This document shows positions 53,615 to 64,000 of a DNA stretch of 64,000 nucleotides, one piece after another. Location: the NCBI RefSeq assembly GCF_000372725.1, contig NW_005198966.1, forward strand, positions 254,247 to 318,246, in the 5' to 3' direction. Made by a program: the position numbers and the translations under genes. Each line of letters opens with the position of its first letter. Position 1 is the first letter of the stretch. Below the pieces are notes generated by a model that did no database searches, was not told the DNA's origin, and saw only the letters and a list, made by a program, of their open reading frames with translations. Source of the stretch: Emiliania huxleyi CCMP1516. Taxonomy: Eukaryota > Haptophyta > Isochrysidales > Noelaerhabdaceae.

Positions 53615-55027
53615 ATGACTGCCTCGCGCCGCCGCTCGCGCCGCCTCGCCACCTCCTCCTCCGCCGCCGCTCCCTCGCCAGGCACGCCGCCGCCCGCCCG
53701 CCTCCTTGACCTCCCCACCGAGCTCCTCGAGCGCGTCCTCGCTCGCTGCGACAGCCCCGCCGACATCGCTCGCGTCGCGGCCGTCTCGCTGCTCTTCCAC
53801 GCCTCGCTCGCGGCGGGGGCCATCCGCTTGTGGGCGCAAGAGCGCGGCTTCGAGCTGCCGGCGCAGCCTGAGGACGAGGGCTGCGCCGTGCGGTGGCTGT
53901 GCTATTCGGCGCTGCTGTGCGAGTCCAACCCGCCGGCGAGGGCGGCGGCAGGCGGACGGCACAGCCTCTTCATCGACGGCGAGGGGCGGCTCTCGTCGTG
54001 CGGCTCGGAGGAGCGACAGCCAGGCCTCCTTGGCCACGGCGAGGGCGTGGCGCGGCTCAATGCGCCGACCCTCCTCCCCTCCCCGCTGGGAGGTGAGCAC
54101 GCCGTGAGCGTGTCGGCTGCAACCGGGCACAGCCTCGCCCTCGCCGCCGCCGGCGATGTCTGGAGCTGGGGCCAGGGAGGCTTTGGCCAGCTGGGCCACG
54201 GCGACGAGCAGAACCAGCTGCTGCCGAAGAAGATCGAGGCCTTTGCTGGCTACCGCGTCGTCGCTGTGTCGGCTGAATGCGTCCACAGCCTCGCCCTCAC
54301 CGCTGATGGCAGCGTCTGGAGCTGGGGCTATGGAGCCCTTGGCCGGTTGGGCCACGGCGAAACGCACCAGCAGGACCAGCTGCTGCCCAAGAAGGTGGAG
54401 GCCTTTGCTGGCTACCGCGTCGTCGCTGTCTCGGCTGGGTACGACCACAGCCTGGCCATCGCCGCCGATGGCAGCGTCTGGAGCTGGGGATATGGAGGCT
54501 TTGGCCAGCTGGGCCACGGCGGCACGCACCAGCAGCTGCTGCCCAAGAAGGTCGAGGCCTTTGCTGGGCGGCGCGTCGTCGCTGTGTCGGCTGGGACCGC
54601 TCACAGCCTCGCCATCACCGCTGACGGCGCCGTCTGGAGCTGGGGCTCGGGAGGTTTTGGCAAGCTGGGCCACGGCGACACGCACCAGCAGCTGCTGCCG
54701 AAGAAGGTCGAGGCCTTTGCTGGCCAGCGCGTCGTCGCTGTCTGGGCTGGATCAATGCATTGCCTCGCCATCACCGCCGACGGCGCCGTCTGGAGCTGGG
54801 GCTGGGGAATGTTCGGCATGTTGGGCCACGGCGACACGCGGACCCAGCTGCTGCCCAAGAAGGTGGAGGCCTTGGCTGGCGGGCGCGTCGTTGCTGTGTC
54901 GGCTGGAGCCGAGCACAGCATCGCTCTCGCCGCCGACGGCGCCGTCTTTACGTGGGGCAAGGGCGATTGCAGCTGCCTAGGCCACGGAGAGGACATGTCG
55001 AACCAGCTGCTGCCCAAGAAGATTTAG
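53615..55027 (+). CDS. F-box / RCC1-repeat protein 4
   Basis: Intronless, 470 aa. N-terminus MTASRRRSRRLATSSSAAAP differs from copy 3, but the F-box-like region (LLDLPTELLERVLARCDSPA) and the first blades are nearly identical. Blade 3 has a small in-frame insertion (LGHGETHQQDQLLPKK). The central blades have been reshuffled (two LGHG.THQQLLPKK blades in tandem), consistent with unequal exchange between blades. Ends VFTWGKGDCSCLGHGEDMSN QLLPKKI. Confidence 0.85.
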   Translation: MTASRRRSRRLATSSSAAAPSPGTPPPARLLDLPTELLERVLARCDSPADIARVAAVSLLFHASLAAGAIRLWAQERGFELPAQPEDEGCAVRWLCYSALLCESNPPARAAAGGRHSLFIDGEGRLSSCGSEERQPGLLGHGEGVARLNAPTLLPSPLGGEHAVSVSAATGHSLALAAAGDVWSWGQGGFGQLGHGDEQNQLLPKKIEAFAGYRVVAVSAECVHSLALTADGSVWSWGYGALGRLGHGETHQQDQLLPKKVEAFAGYRVVAVSAGYDHSLAIAADGSVWSWGYGGFGQLGHGGTHQQLLPKKVEAFAGRRVVAVSAGTAHSLAITADGAVWSWGSGGFGKLGHGDTHQQLLPKKVEAFAGQRVVAVWAGSMHCLAITADGAVWSWGWGMFGMLGHGDTRTQLLPKKVEALAGGRVVAVSAGAEHSIALAADGAVFTWGKGDCSCLGHGEDMSNQLLPKKI

Positions 55028-56140
55028 TCGTGGGCGCGGGGGCACCGGGGTGTGTTCCCGACCTCGTCTCACCCCGCTGGCTGCGAACGCGAACGCTGTC
55101 ATCCCAGCTGCACCCGTCCGCTCGCCTCACCGAGCGACGCGCGCCGAGCCACTTGTATCAGTACACAGTGCTGAGCTGCCTCGTGCAGGCCTGTGCTGCC
55201 GACGCGAGAGGCCGAGAGCTTGCTCTGGCTCGTGTCCCTGAAAACCCTGTCGCCTGTGCTCCGTCCGCGTCGCGGCCTCTGAGCTCCGTCGAGTCGCCCG
55301 GGCGCGCGCGGGCAGGCGCACCGAACTTACCGGAGGGTGTTTCACAGAGAGCCATTGACAAGCAAAAAAGGAAATTAGTACGTGCGCACCCCACCCTCAT
55401 GCTCATCCCTCTCAAGCAGGAGGATGTACGAAGAGATTAGGAGCAGCAGGGACCCGAGGGGCCATGTGGAAGATGGCTAGTGCTAGTCCCCCCGCCCGAT
55501 CGGGAGGACGGACCCCGGCTATTCGCCGACCCTACACGCCCCACAAAGAACCCTGCACAAAGATCGCAAGGGCGGGGACCTGTTCCTTTTTACCCATCTC
55601 ACAGTAGAGGTGTCGTTTTTTATTTATTTCATCCCTCTCCCGACCACGAGGCAGCACCCCGAGGGACGAGTCACGTCTCACGAGAGCAGGGGGTGCCCTG
55701 GACTTGCGCGTGCGCTCGCTCTCGCTCGAGTTCAGCCGCCGGGCTCTAGTTTATTCGAACTATCTTCGGTGCGCCCCCCCCCCCCCCCCCTCTAGCTGTG
55801 AACAGGCGGGCGACGTGCCGAGCCGCGTGCGCGCGCTCTCGCTCGACCTCGGCGAGCCGCTCTGGTTAGCGCGAGCGCCTCTAGGGGGAGGCATAGCCGT
55901 CGACTCCCCCGCTGGAGGCGGCAGCGACTGCCTGCCGGCTGCCCCGCACGTTGATCGGGAAGTTTTGCGGTGAAGACTGTCTGTGTCGGCATCGCCCTGC
56001 CTGGGAGCGCTGGGCCTGCGGGTCGCGGACACAGAGAGATGGAGGCGCTTGACGGCGGCGGCTGGGGATAATGCATAGCATGCTTCTGTGGATCGATGTA
56101 GTACAGTGTGGGGACAGGACGAGGCACAGGTATGTTGCAG
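55028..56140 (+). repeat. RCC1 gene 4 3' flank: segmental duplicate lacking both insertions
   Basis: Parallels 50211-50555, then 51119-51290, then 52304-52920 without the two intervening insertions. It therefore serves as the pre-insertion reference for both elements. Confidence 0.85.
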
Positions 56141-57083
56141 TGAGTGAGTATACACACATCACAGGTAGGTAGGTAGGAAGGTGAAGAACAGCCAGGCTCG
56201 GACTGGACACCTCCAACGCGGTATGGGTGGACGCGGGACAGATGATGACGACACGCACGAGCGACACACAGACACAAACAAGCTCACAAGACACACAGCC
56301 AGCTGGCTGCCACACACCCTGAGTTGGCGTACACAGAACTCACAGGGCCACATTCCTCCTGTCGCCCCCCCCAGCACTCCAAGGTGCCAAGAGAAACAAA
56401 CAAGGGCACAACATCACAACAGACGACAGGAGGTAATATGCGAGGCTAGAGCAGGCTTGCTCCACCTCTAGCAATCTCGCCGGCCGGCGAGGCACGGACG
56501 AGACCGTGTGTGGGGTTAGTGAGGTGTCTATGGTCGCCCTCACACACACACGCGCACTTGGAGCACTTGGAATGCAGTCGGCAACCTCACATCCTGCCCG
56601 CGACGAATTCTTTTTCGGCGACGGCAAGAGCCTCGGCCAGGCGATAGCCGCCGAACGATACCCGCCGGACGATAGCCGCCGGAGCTCGTGAGCGAGCCGT
56701 CATGGTTGCGAAGACGGCCAAGGAGAAGATGGCTATTCTGGTAAGAAAGGGCGGCGAGCTGGGCACCTGGGGCCAGAAGAAGCCCGGCTTCTACAGCCTC
56801 TCCATCCTGTACGACGCCGCCGAGAGGCAGGCACGCCGGAGAAGAGCGACGCATAGCACCGCACCTCTCCTCTCCTCGGCGGGTCGCCGCCTGGTGCGCG
56901 CGTGCCGTCCACTGCGAGACCTTCGCCGCGCCGCAGCCGCTCGCGCGCGGCAGCGCCACAGCCACGCACCGGAACGCGAGAGCGGCGGCAAGGGATCGCC
57001 TTCCCAGCCGCAAGTGGCCCACTGCTGCCGGGAGTGGCGTGCGCTGGGTCTCAGCTCGCATCCTTCCGCCTCCCCGCGTGCAG
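56141..57083. other. intergenic and unresolved 5' part of the USP8-dimer gene
   Basis: 56560-56600 carries the ACTTGGAGCACTTGG(A/G)(A/G)TGCAGTC dispersed motif. MVAKTAKEKMAIL (56702-56740), followed by a GTAAG donor, is a candidate first exon of the next gene; exons between 56.75 and 57.08 kb are not resolved. Confidence 0.35.
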
Positions 57084-58652
<1,569 letters not shown>

Positions 58653-58702
58653 CCCGAGATCTAGCTCGTGCGGCCGCCGGCAGGTCCGATGCTGCCCCCC
58701 CC

Positions 58703-59586
58703 NNNNNNNNNNNNNNNNNNNNNNNNNNNNNNNNNNNNNNNNNNNNNNNNNNNNNNNNNNNNNNNNNNNNNNNNNNNNNNNNNNNNNNNNNNNNNNNNNN
58801 NNNNNNNNNNNNNNNNNNNNNNNNNNNNNNNNNNNNNNNNNNNNNNNNNNNNNNNNNNNNNNNNNNNNNNNNNNNNNNNNNNNNNNNNNNNNNNNNNNNN
58901 NNNNNNNNNNNNNNNNNNNNNNNNNNNNNNNNNNNNNNNNNNNNNNNNNNNNNNNNNNNNNNNNNNNNNNNNNNNNNNNNNNNNNNNNNNNNNNNNNNNN
59001 NNNNNNNNNNNNNNNNNNNNNNNNNNNNNNNNNNNNNNNNNNNNNNNNNNNNNNNNNNNNNNNNNNNNNNNNNNNNNNNNNNNNNNNNNNNNNNNNNNNN
59101 NNNNNNNNNNNNNNNNNNNNNNNNNNNNNNNNNNNNNNNNNNNNNNNNNNNNNNNNNNNNNNNNNNNNNNNNNNNNNNNNNNNNNNNNNNNNNNNNNNNN
59201 NNNNNNNNNNNNNNNNNNNNNNNNNNNNNNNNNNNNNNNNNNNNNNNNNNNNNNNNNNNNNNNNNNNNNNNNNNNNNNNNNNNNNNNNNNNNNNNNNNNN
59301 NNNNNNNNNNNNNNNNNNNNNNNNNNNNNNNNNNNNNNNNNNNNNNNNNNNNNNNNNNNNNNNNNNNNNNNNNNNNNNNNNNNNNNNNNNNNNNNNNNNN
59401 NNNNNNNNNNNNNNNNNNNNNNNNNNNNNNNNNNNNNNNNNNNNNNNNNNNNNNNNNNNNNNNNNNNNNNNNNNNNNNNNNNNNNNNNNNNNNNNNNNNN
59501 NNNNNNNNNNNNNNNNNNNNNNNNNNNNNNNNNNNNNNNNNNNNNNNNNNNNNNNNNNNNNNNNNNNNNNNNNNNNNNNNNNNNNN
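58703..59586. other. assembly gap (884 N)
   Basis: A run of N of non-round length, so the size was probably estimated. Confidence 0.99.
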
Positions 59587-59679
59587 GCGGCGGCGCCCGC
59601 TGCGCCGCCGACGCCGGGTCGCGGCAGCTGGGGCGAGGGGGGGCGGGGGTTACGCGAGGTGCCGATCTCGGCGGAGCCT

Positions 59680-59900
59680 CGGGTGCACCTGGGCTGTATC
59701 TCGGCTGCATCTCAATATTGCCACCTCCGCCGCCTCTCGGCTGCCTCTCGGATGCGTCTCGGCCGCCTCTCGGCTGCATGTCGGCTGCATCTCGGATGCC
59801 TCTCGGCTGCCTCTCGGCTGCACTTCGGCTGCACTTCGGCTGCACTTCGGCTGCACCTCGGCTGCCTCTCGGCTGCACCTCGGCTGCCTCTCGGCTTGCA
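59680..59900 (+). repeat. CTCGGCTGCATCTCGGCTGC minisatellite intron
   Basis: About 16 units of CTCGGCTGCCT/CTCGGCTGCAC leading to TTGCAG before exon 59902. Confidence 0.85.
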
Positions 59901-59901
59901 G

Positions 59902-61255
59902 GTGCCGCGGGTACGGCAGACGTCGGCAGAGATCAAGAGCCAGAGGGAGCGGATCGGGCAGGGCCCACAGGACGCTCGCTCGCGCCTCTCGCGCCACCTG
60001 GGCCTGCTTGGCTTCAAGATCCTTGCCTGATTAGTACACCATTACTCACTAGTCCTGCTGTTGGTTGATCAGGCTTGCGCGGCTTCAAGATCAAGGACGT
60101 GCCTGGTCAGTACACCATCACTCACTAGTCCTGCTGTTGGTTGAGCAGGCTTGCGCGGCTTCAAGATCAAGGACGTGCCTGGAGACAACAACTGCCAGTT
60201 CCACGCGCTGACGGACCAGCTGGAGCAGCTCGGCATCAGCGGCTGGTCGGCCGTATGCTTAATTAATAGGCTGCCGCATCAACTCGGCTTAATTAATAGG
60301 CATCAGCGGCTGGTCGGCCATCTCGATGCGGAAGAAGACCGTGCAGTGGCTGAGGGAGAACGGCGAGATTCGGCCCGAGATACACCCGAGATACACCCGA
60401 GATTGGGCGAGATTGGGCGAGATCAGCCGACATTGCAGCGTTCGGCCCGAGATACACCCGAGATTCACCCGAGATTCACCCGAGATCGGCCCGAGATCGG
60501 CCCGAGATCGGCCCGAGCCCTGCGTCTATTCACAGCTCTGCCGTGTGAACAGGCAGCCGAGCGATGGACGACGGCTCCGTCGGCGAGTCCTCTCGAGCTG
60601 CATGATGGTTCTTACTCTCACATGCGGTATTAATGATCTTGGTCGGTGGTCTCACCAGGCGAGTCCTTCAAGCTGCGCGACAGCGTCGGCGTCGAGGACT
60701 GGGACCGGTACATCCGAGAGATGTCGCAGCACGGGGTCACGTGGGGCGACGAGGCGCGAGGTCTAGCCGAGATCTAGCCGAGATCGAGACGAGATGCCGC
60801 ACGACCAGGCCGTCGTCCTCCTGAGATTGGCCGAGATCAGCCGGAGATCAGCCGGAGATCAGCCGGAGATTGGCCGGAGATTGGCCGAGGCTGGCCCCGA
60901 GAAGAGTAGGCGACGCTGCTCGCGGCCTCCGTCATCTTCAAGACGGAGATCGTCGTCATCTCGTCGCTCTCGCCCGACTACTGCCACACCATCACGCCGC
61001 CGGACGTGTGGAAGGCGCCGAGATCAGCCGAGATGTAGCCGAGGTATCGCCGAGATAACGCCCGGCCATCTTCGACCATACCTCGATCATATCTCGACCA
61101 CGGCCATGGTTCGACCTACCTCGGCCATATCTCGGCCATATCTCGATCATATCTCGACCTTATCTCCGCCGCATCTCCGCCAGGTGCCGCTCACGATGCG
61201 CATCTACCTCGGCCACTTCGCAGAGTTCCACTACGTCTCCACCCGACCCATCTGA
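59902..61255 (+). CDS. OTU-family deubiquitinase, 3' six exons
   Basis: Exons 59902-60001, 60149-60232, 60300-60362, 60659-60753, 60910-61014, 61184-61255, all joined in phase to the stop TGA. OTU proteases cut ubiquitin chains. The catalytic motif GDNNCQFHALTDQLEQ (Asp and Cys of the triad) follows LSRHLGLRGFKIKDV. Next are KKTVQWLRENGE, WDRYIREMSQHGVTWGDE, LLAASVIFKTEIVVISS and the C-terminal FAEFHYVSTRPI, whose His is the general base (as in HYNS/HYVS of the family). All five introns use GC donors and begin with a copy of the next exon. Upstream exons lie in or before the gap; fusion with the USP8-dimer gene is possible. The frame is short but complete at the active site. Confidence 0.8.
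60002..60148 (+). repeat. OTU intron 1: three tandem copies of the exon edge
   Basis: GCTTGGCTTCAAGATC (60005), GCTTGCGCGGCTTCAAGATC (near 60073) and the real exon start (60149) share GACGTGCCTGG and a 40-nt spacer with CACTAGTCCTGCTGTTGGTT. Two stacked GC...CAG units. Confidence 0.85.
60233..60299 (+). repeat. OTU intron 2 (67 nt): exact 20-nt exon copy plus TTAATTAATAG
   Basis: GCATCAGCGGCTGGTCGGCC stands at the intron start and again at the exon start (60300). Two CTTAATTAATAG ends lie between, the second being the acceptor. Confidence 0.9.
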
Positions 61256-61584
61256 GCCGCGGCGCTGCAGCGCTGCACACGCGAGGCACGCGGCGGTGGC
61301 GGGAGGGAGGGGAGGCGGTGGTGTTGGTCGGCGTGGAGGCGGTGGCGCCGGTGGGTGTGGGTGTGCGGCGTGGAGACGCCTCTGTTCTGTGTTGTCTTTG
61401 TGTTGAGTCCGTTGGTGTGTGTGTGTGTTTGCGTGTGTGTGTGCTGTGTGGCCTCCACCGAAACCGTATTGGAAGACTTGGAGGTAGGTAGGTACTTGGA
61501 CCGGGCCGCTCCTCTCCTTGGACCACAGGGAATTCAGGGTCACGAGGGATTTTAACGGGAGAGGAATTTCTCGCGCCCCCACGG
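61256..61584. other. 3' flank of OTU gene; TG microsatellite
   Basis: (TG)n at 61413-61445, otherwise nothing supported. Confidence 0.5.
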
Positions 61585-61850
61585 AAACTTGGAGCACTTG
61601 GAGTGCAGTCATATCAACCTCACACATCCAACACAAACCCTGTCTGCACGTCTCGCGCGCGCGTGAACAGGGCTCCAGGCCCCAAATGACGTGTGAGTGT
61701 TAGAGTTGTTTGGTATTGAAAATCTCTCTCACATCCAGGGGGCCGGGGAGCTAAGATGTAAGAAGCGCACACCCAGCGGGCCGGATGATCGATATCGGGT
61801 TGCGGGCAAGAGAGCCCTAGCGCTGGGGGGGTGCGCGGTCGCAGGGCCAT
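61585..61850 (+). repeat. dispersed repeat ending in CAG (second long copy)
   Basis: ACTTGGAGCACTTGGAGTGC ... CACATCCAGGGGGCCGGGGA ... CAGCGGGCCGGATGAT ... GTGCGCGGTCGCAG, parallel to 32286-32440. Confidence 0.65.
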
Positions 61851-61969
61851 AACCGGTGCGCGCGTTTTTTCTTCTTTTCACCGATCTGCTCGCGCGAGTC
61901 ACAGCTCTCGCAATCAGTGGCTGTCGCAAACGCCACCGTGGCGGGGCTGGCTCTGCGCGCACAGAACTG

Positions 61970-64000
61970 ATGCCGCTGGCACCGCGCACCGAAGCGCTCA
62001 CGGCGTCCGAGCCGGTCTGGGCGGCATCCGAGCCTCAAGGGTCAGCAGTTGCAACGGAGGCGGAGGGCTTGCGCTTGCACCTCTCGAGCAGCAACAGCAG
62101 CACCGGCTACAGGGGCGTATCGCACCCCTCCTCTGGCCGCTTCCAGGCGAAGCACACGGTGGGCGGCAGGAGTGTCTACATCGGCGCCTTCGGCACAGCG
62201 GTGGAGGCGGCGGTGGCGTACGCGCGGGCGGTCGGCGAGTACCAGCCTCCGACAGTGGCGACGGAGGCGGAGGGCTTGCAGCTGCACCTCTCGAGCAGCG
62301 GCAGCACCGGCTACAGGGGCGTGTACGACCATGACTCTGGCCGCTTCCAGGCGAAGCGCAGGGTGGATGGCAAGGAGGTTCACCTCGGCACCTTCGACAC
62401 GGCGGTGGAGGCGGCGGTGGCGTATGCACGGGCCATCAGCGAGGCTTCGGCAGTGGCGTTCTCAGCACGTGAGAGCGCGCCGCCCGTCGAGCTTGCCGAT
62501 GAGCCCGCCGAACCTGCCGACGGGACGATCCTCTGCGGCCGCACGCACGAGCACGACGGCGGCGCCGCTGGGTGCGTCCTGCCTGCTGGCCACGCCGGGC
62601 AGCACTCCTTCACTCTGCAGGGCAAGCGGGCTCGCTGCGTAAAGCGCCCGTTCGACACAACCGATGTCGAGGCGGAGAAGCGTGGCGAGGGCGCGTCGAC
62701 ACGGGACGATTCGGAGGTGGAGGTGGAGACGACGGCTGGAAGGGCGGCACCAGCAGGCTCGGAGGCCACGTCTAGCCGGGAGGCTCTGGTGGCGGAGGCG
62801 GAGGGCTTGCGCTTGCACCTCTCGAGCAGCAACAACACCGGCTACAGGGGCGTGCACGAGTACTCTGGCCGCTTCCAGGCGAGGCACAGTTTGGCCGGAA
62901 AGGAGGCCTGCCTCGGAACCTTTGGCACGGCGGTGGAGGCGGCGGTGGCGTACGCGCGGGCGGTCGGCGAGTACCAGCCTCCGACAGTGGCGACAGAGGC
63001 GGAGGGCTTGCGCTTGCACCTCTCGAGCAGCAACAGCACTGGGTACAGAGGTGTGAGCAAGTACCCCTCCACTGGCCGCTTCCAGGCGCGGCACAGGGTG
63101 GACGGAAGGCAGGTCGGCCTCGGATTCTTCGACACAGCGGTGGAGGCGGCGGTGGCGTATGCGCGGTCGGTCGGCGAGGCGGCGGCGGCGGCGGCAGGAG
63201 AAGGGCCATCGGCAGCGGCGGCGGGCGAGGCGTCCGACTCGGGCGAGGGCGAGCCAGGCGGCGCTGGCGGCGAGGCTGCAGCGGGCAGGAGCGAGGAGGA
63301 GGCGGCCCCCTGCCTCTGGGTCGCTTGCGACCGTTGCGACAAGTGGCGGCGGCTGCCAAGCGGCATGCCCGGCCAGCTGCCTGCCGAGTGGTTCTGCTGG
63401 ATGCACCCGGACCCGGCGTGCCGGGTGTGCGAGGCGCCGGAGGAGGAATCTGGGCCGGGGCAGGCGCCAGCTGAGCGCCAAGCGGCAGCGGTTGCGAGGG
63501 AGGCGGAGGGTTTGCGTTTGCACCTCTCCAGCAACAGCACCGGCTACAGAGGCGTGTGGCGTCAGGCCTCTGGCCGTTTCCAGGCGAAGTGCTCGGTGGA
63601 CGGAAGGGAGGTCGGCCTCGGCACTTTCGACACCGCGGTGGAGGCGGCGGTGGCGTATGCGCGGGCGGCCGGCGAGTACCAGCCTCCAGCTCAACCTCCT
63701 CCGACGGTGGCGACAGAGGCGGAGGGTTTGCGTCTGCACCTCTCCAGCAGCAACAGCACCGGCTACAAGGGCGTGTACGAGCTCGCCTCTGGCCGCTTCA
63801 AGGCGGAGCACAAGGTGGACGGCAGGACGGTCTACCTCGGCACCTACGACACGGCGGTGGAGGCTGCGGTGGCGTATGCGCGGGCCATCAGCGAGGCTTC
63901 GGCAGCGTCCTCAGCACCTGAGAGCGCGACTCCCGCCGAGCCTGCCGACGAGACGATCCTTTGCGGCCGCACGCACGAGCGCGATGGCGGCGCCACTGGA
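61970..64000 (+). CDS. AP2-repeat protein with CW zinc finger, continues past window
   Basis: One open frame of 677 codons without stop from ATG 61970 ([20 protein letters not shown]). Six AP2/ERF-like modules (about 62045, 62248, 62785, 62980, 63480, 63700), each about 60 aa: [25 protein letters not shown](K/R)[25 protein letters not shown]; the YRG and the LGTFDTA-EAA-AYA helix match plant AP2 domains. Between modules 4 and 5 a CW-type zinc finger: [20 protein letters not shown] ... [22 protein letters not shown] domains read methylated H3K4. Two copies of a CGRTHE(H/R)DGGA(A/T)G motif (about 62533 and 63964) are unrecognised. Probable DNA/chromatin-binding regulator. The start is inferred from the first ATG in frame. 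Confidence 0.8.
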   Translation, partial: MPLAPRTEALTASEPVWAASEPQGSAVATEAEGLRLHLSSSNSSTGYRGVSHPSSGRFQAKHTVGGRSVYIGAFGTAVEAAVAYARAVGEYQPPTVATEAEGLQLHLSSSGSTGYRGVYDHDSGRFQAKRRVDGKEVHLGTFDTAVEAAVAYARAISEASAVAFSARESAPPVELADEPAEPADGTILCGRTHEHDGGAAGCVLPAGHAGQHSFTLQGKRARCVKRPFDTTDVEAEKRGEGASTRDDSEVEVETTAGRAAPAGSEATSSREALVAEAEGLRLHLSSSNNTGYRGVHEYSGRFQARHSLAGKEACLGTFGTAVEAAVAYARAVGEYQPPTVATEAEGLRLHLSSSNSTGYRGVSKYPSTGRFQARHRVDGRQVGLGFFDTAVEAAVAYARSVGEAAAAAAGEGPSAAAAGEASDSGEGEPGGAGGEAAAGRSEEEAAPCLWVACDRCDKWRRLPSGMPGQLPAEWFCWMHPDPACRVCEAPEEESGPGQAPAERQAAAVAREAEGLRLHLSSNSTGYRGVWRQASGRFQAKCSVDGREVGLGTFDTAVEAAVAYARAAGEYQPPAQPPPTVATEAEGLRLHLSSSNSTGYKGVYELASGRFKAEHKVDGRTVYLGTYDTAVEAAVAYARAISEASAASSAPESATPAEPADETILCGRTHERDGGATG

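Overview
Kind of organism. This is nuclear DNA of a eukaryotic microalga. It is very GC-rich and full of simple repeats and minisatellites. Genes are split by many short introns, with single-exon genes between them, and there are two runs of N (15797-15896 and 58703-59586), as in a draft assembly. The gene content (F-box/RCC1 proteins, AP2-repeat proteins, an LRR family, a B12-trafficking protein, an SLC35/TPT transporter), the GC level and the heavy use of GC splice donors fit a haptophyte, most likely Emiliania (Gephyrocapsa) huxleyi. The species name is my inference from memory, not a search result. Layout. 113-2558 (-) is the 5' part of an Spt6-like elongation factor. 4869-6685 (+) is a complete MMACHC-like cobalamin protein. 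8106-9613 (+) is a secreted, proline-rich wall-type protein. 9770-15430 (-) is a membrane protein of unknown function with more than 20 exons. 15514-15796 is an inverted fragment of the GT2 glycosyltransferase encoded in full at 20611-22161 (-). 16253-17611 (-) is a secreted unknown. Four F-box/RCC1 genes lie on the + strand (17761, 44197, 48801, 53615). 22480-23166 (-) is a SET-domain gene and 23447-24602 (-) an LRR gene. 27434-30205 (+) is a TLC-domain membrane protein. 32449-33246 (+) is a sulfotransferase-like frame, followed by a GH30 glucosylceramidase fragment. 33990-37367 (+) is a 13-exon SLC35E3-like transporter. 38134-39591 (-) is a small Cys/Ser-rich gene. 45752-47982 (+) holds an EF-hand gene and a Lys/Gly-rich gene. 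57084-58652 (+) is a USP8-dimer/AMSH-like N-terminus running into the second gap. 59902-61255 (+) is an OTU deubiquitinase. 61970-64000 (+) is a six-AP2-repeat protein with a CW zinc finger. Stretches of dispersed and segmentally duplicated repeats separate these blocks (19.2-20.5, 24.8-26.6, 40.2-43.6, 50.2-53.1 kb). Main finding. Nearly every intron I could resolve has the same build in unrelated genes. Its first 10-35 nt are a direct copy of the first nt of the exon downstream, so the sequence at both splice points reads as a tandem duplication of an exon edge. Donors are mostly GC, often GT and sometimes GA; acceptors are AG. Several introns consist of little more than this copy plus one short, hairpin-like dispersed element whose end (CTGTGAACAG, or TTCACAG in the other orientation) supplies the 3' splice site. 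Some introns are tandem arrays of complete donor-to-acceptor units. With these rules the transporter, TLC, MMACHC, secreted-unknown and in-window Spt6 and OTU frames all join with exact codon phase. The window therefore looks like a record of ongoing intron gain. A second clear event is a 1.0 kb retroelement insertion at 51291-52293 with a 10-bp target duplication; the paralogous copy at 55.5 kb keeps the empty site.
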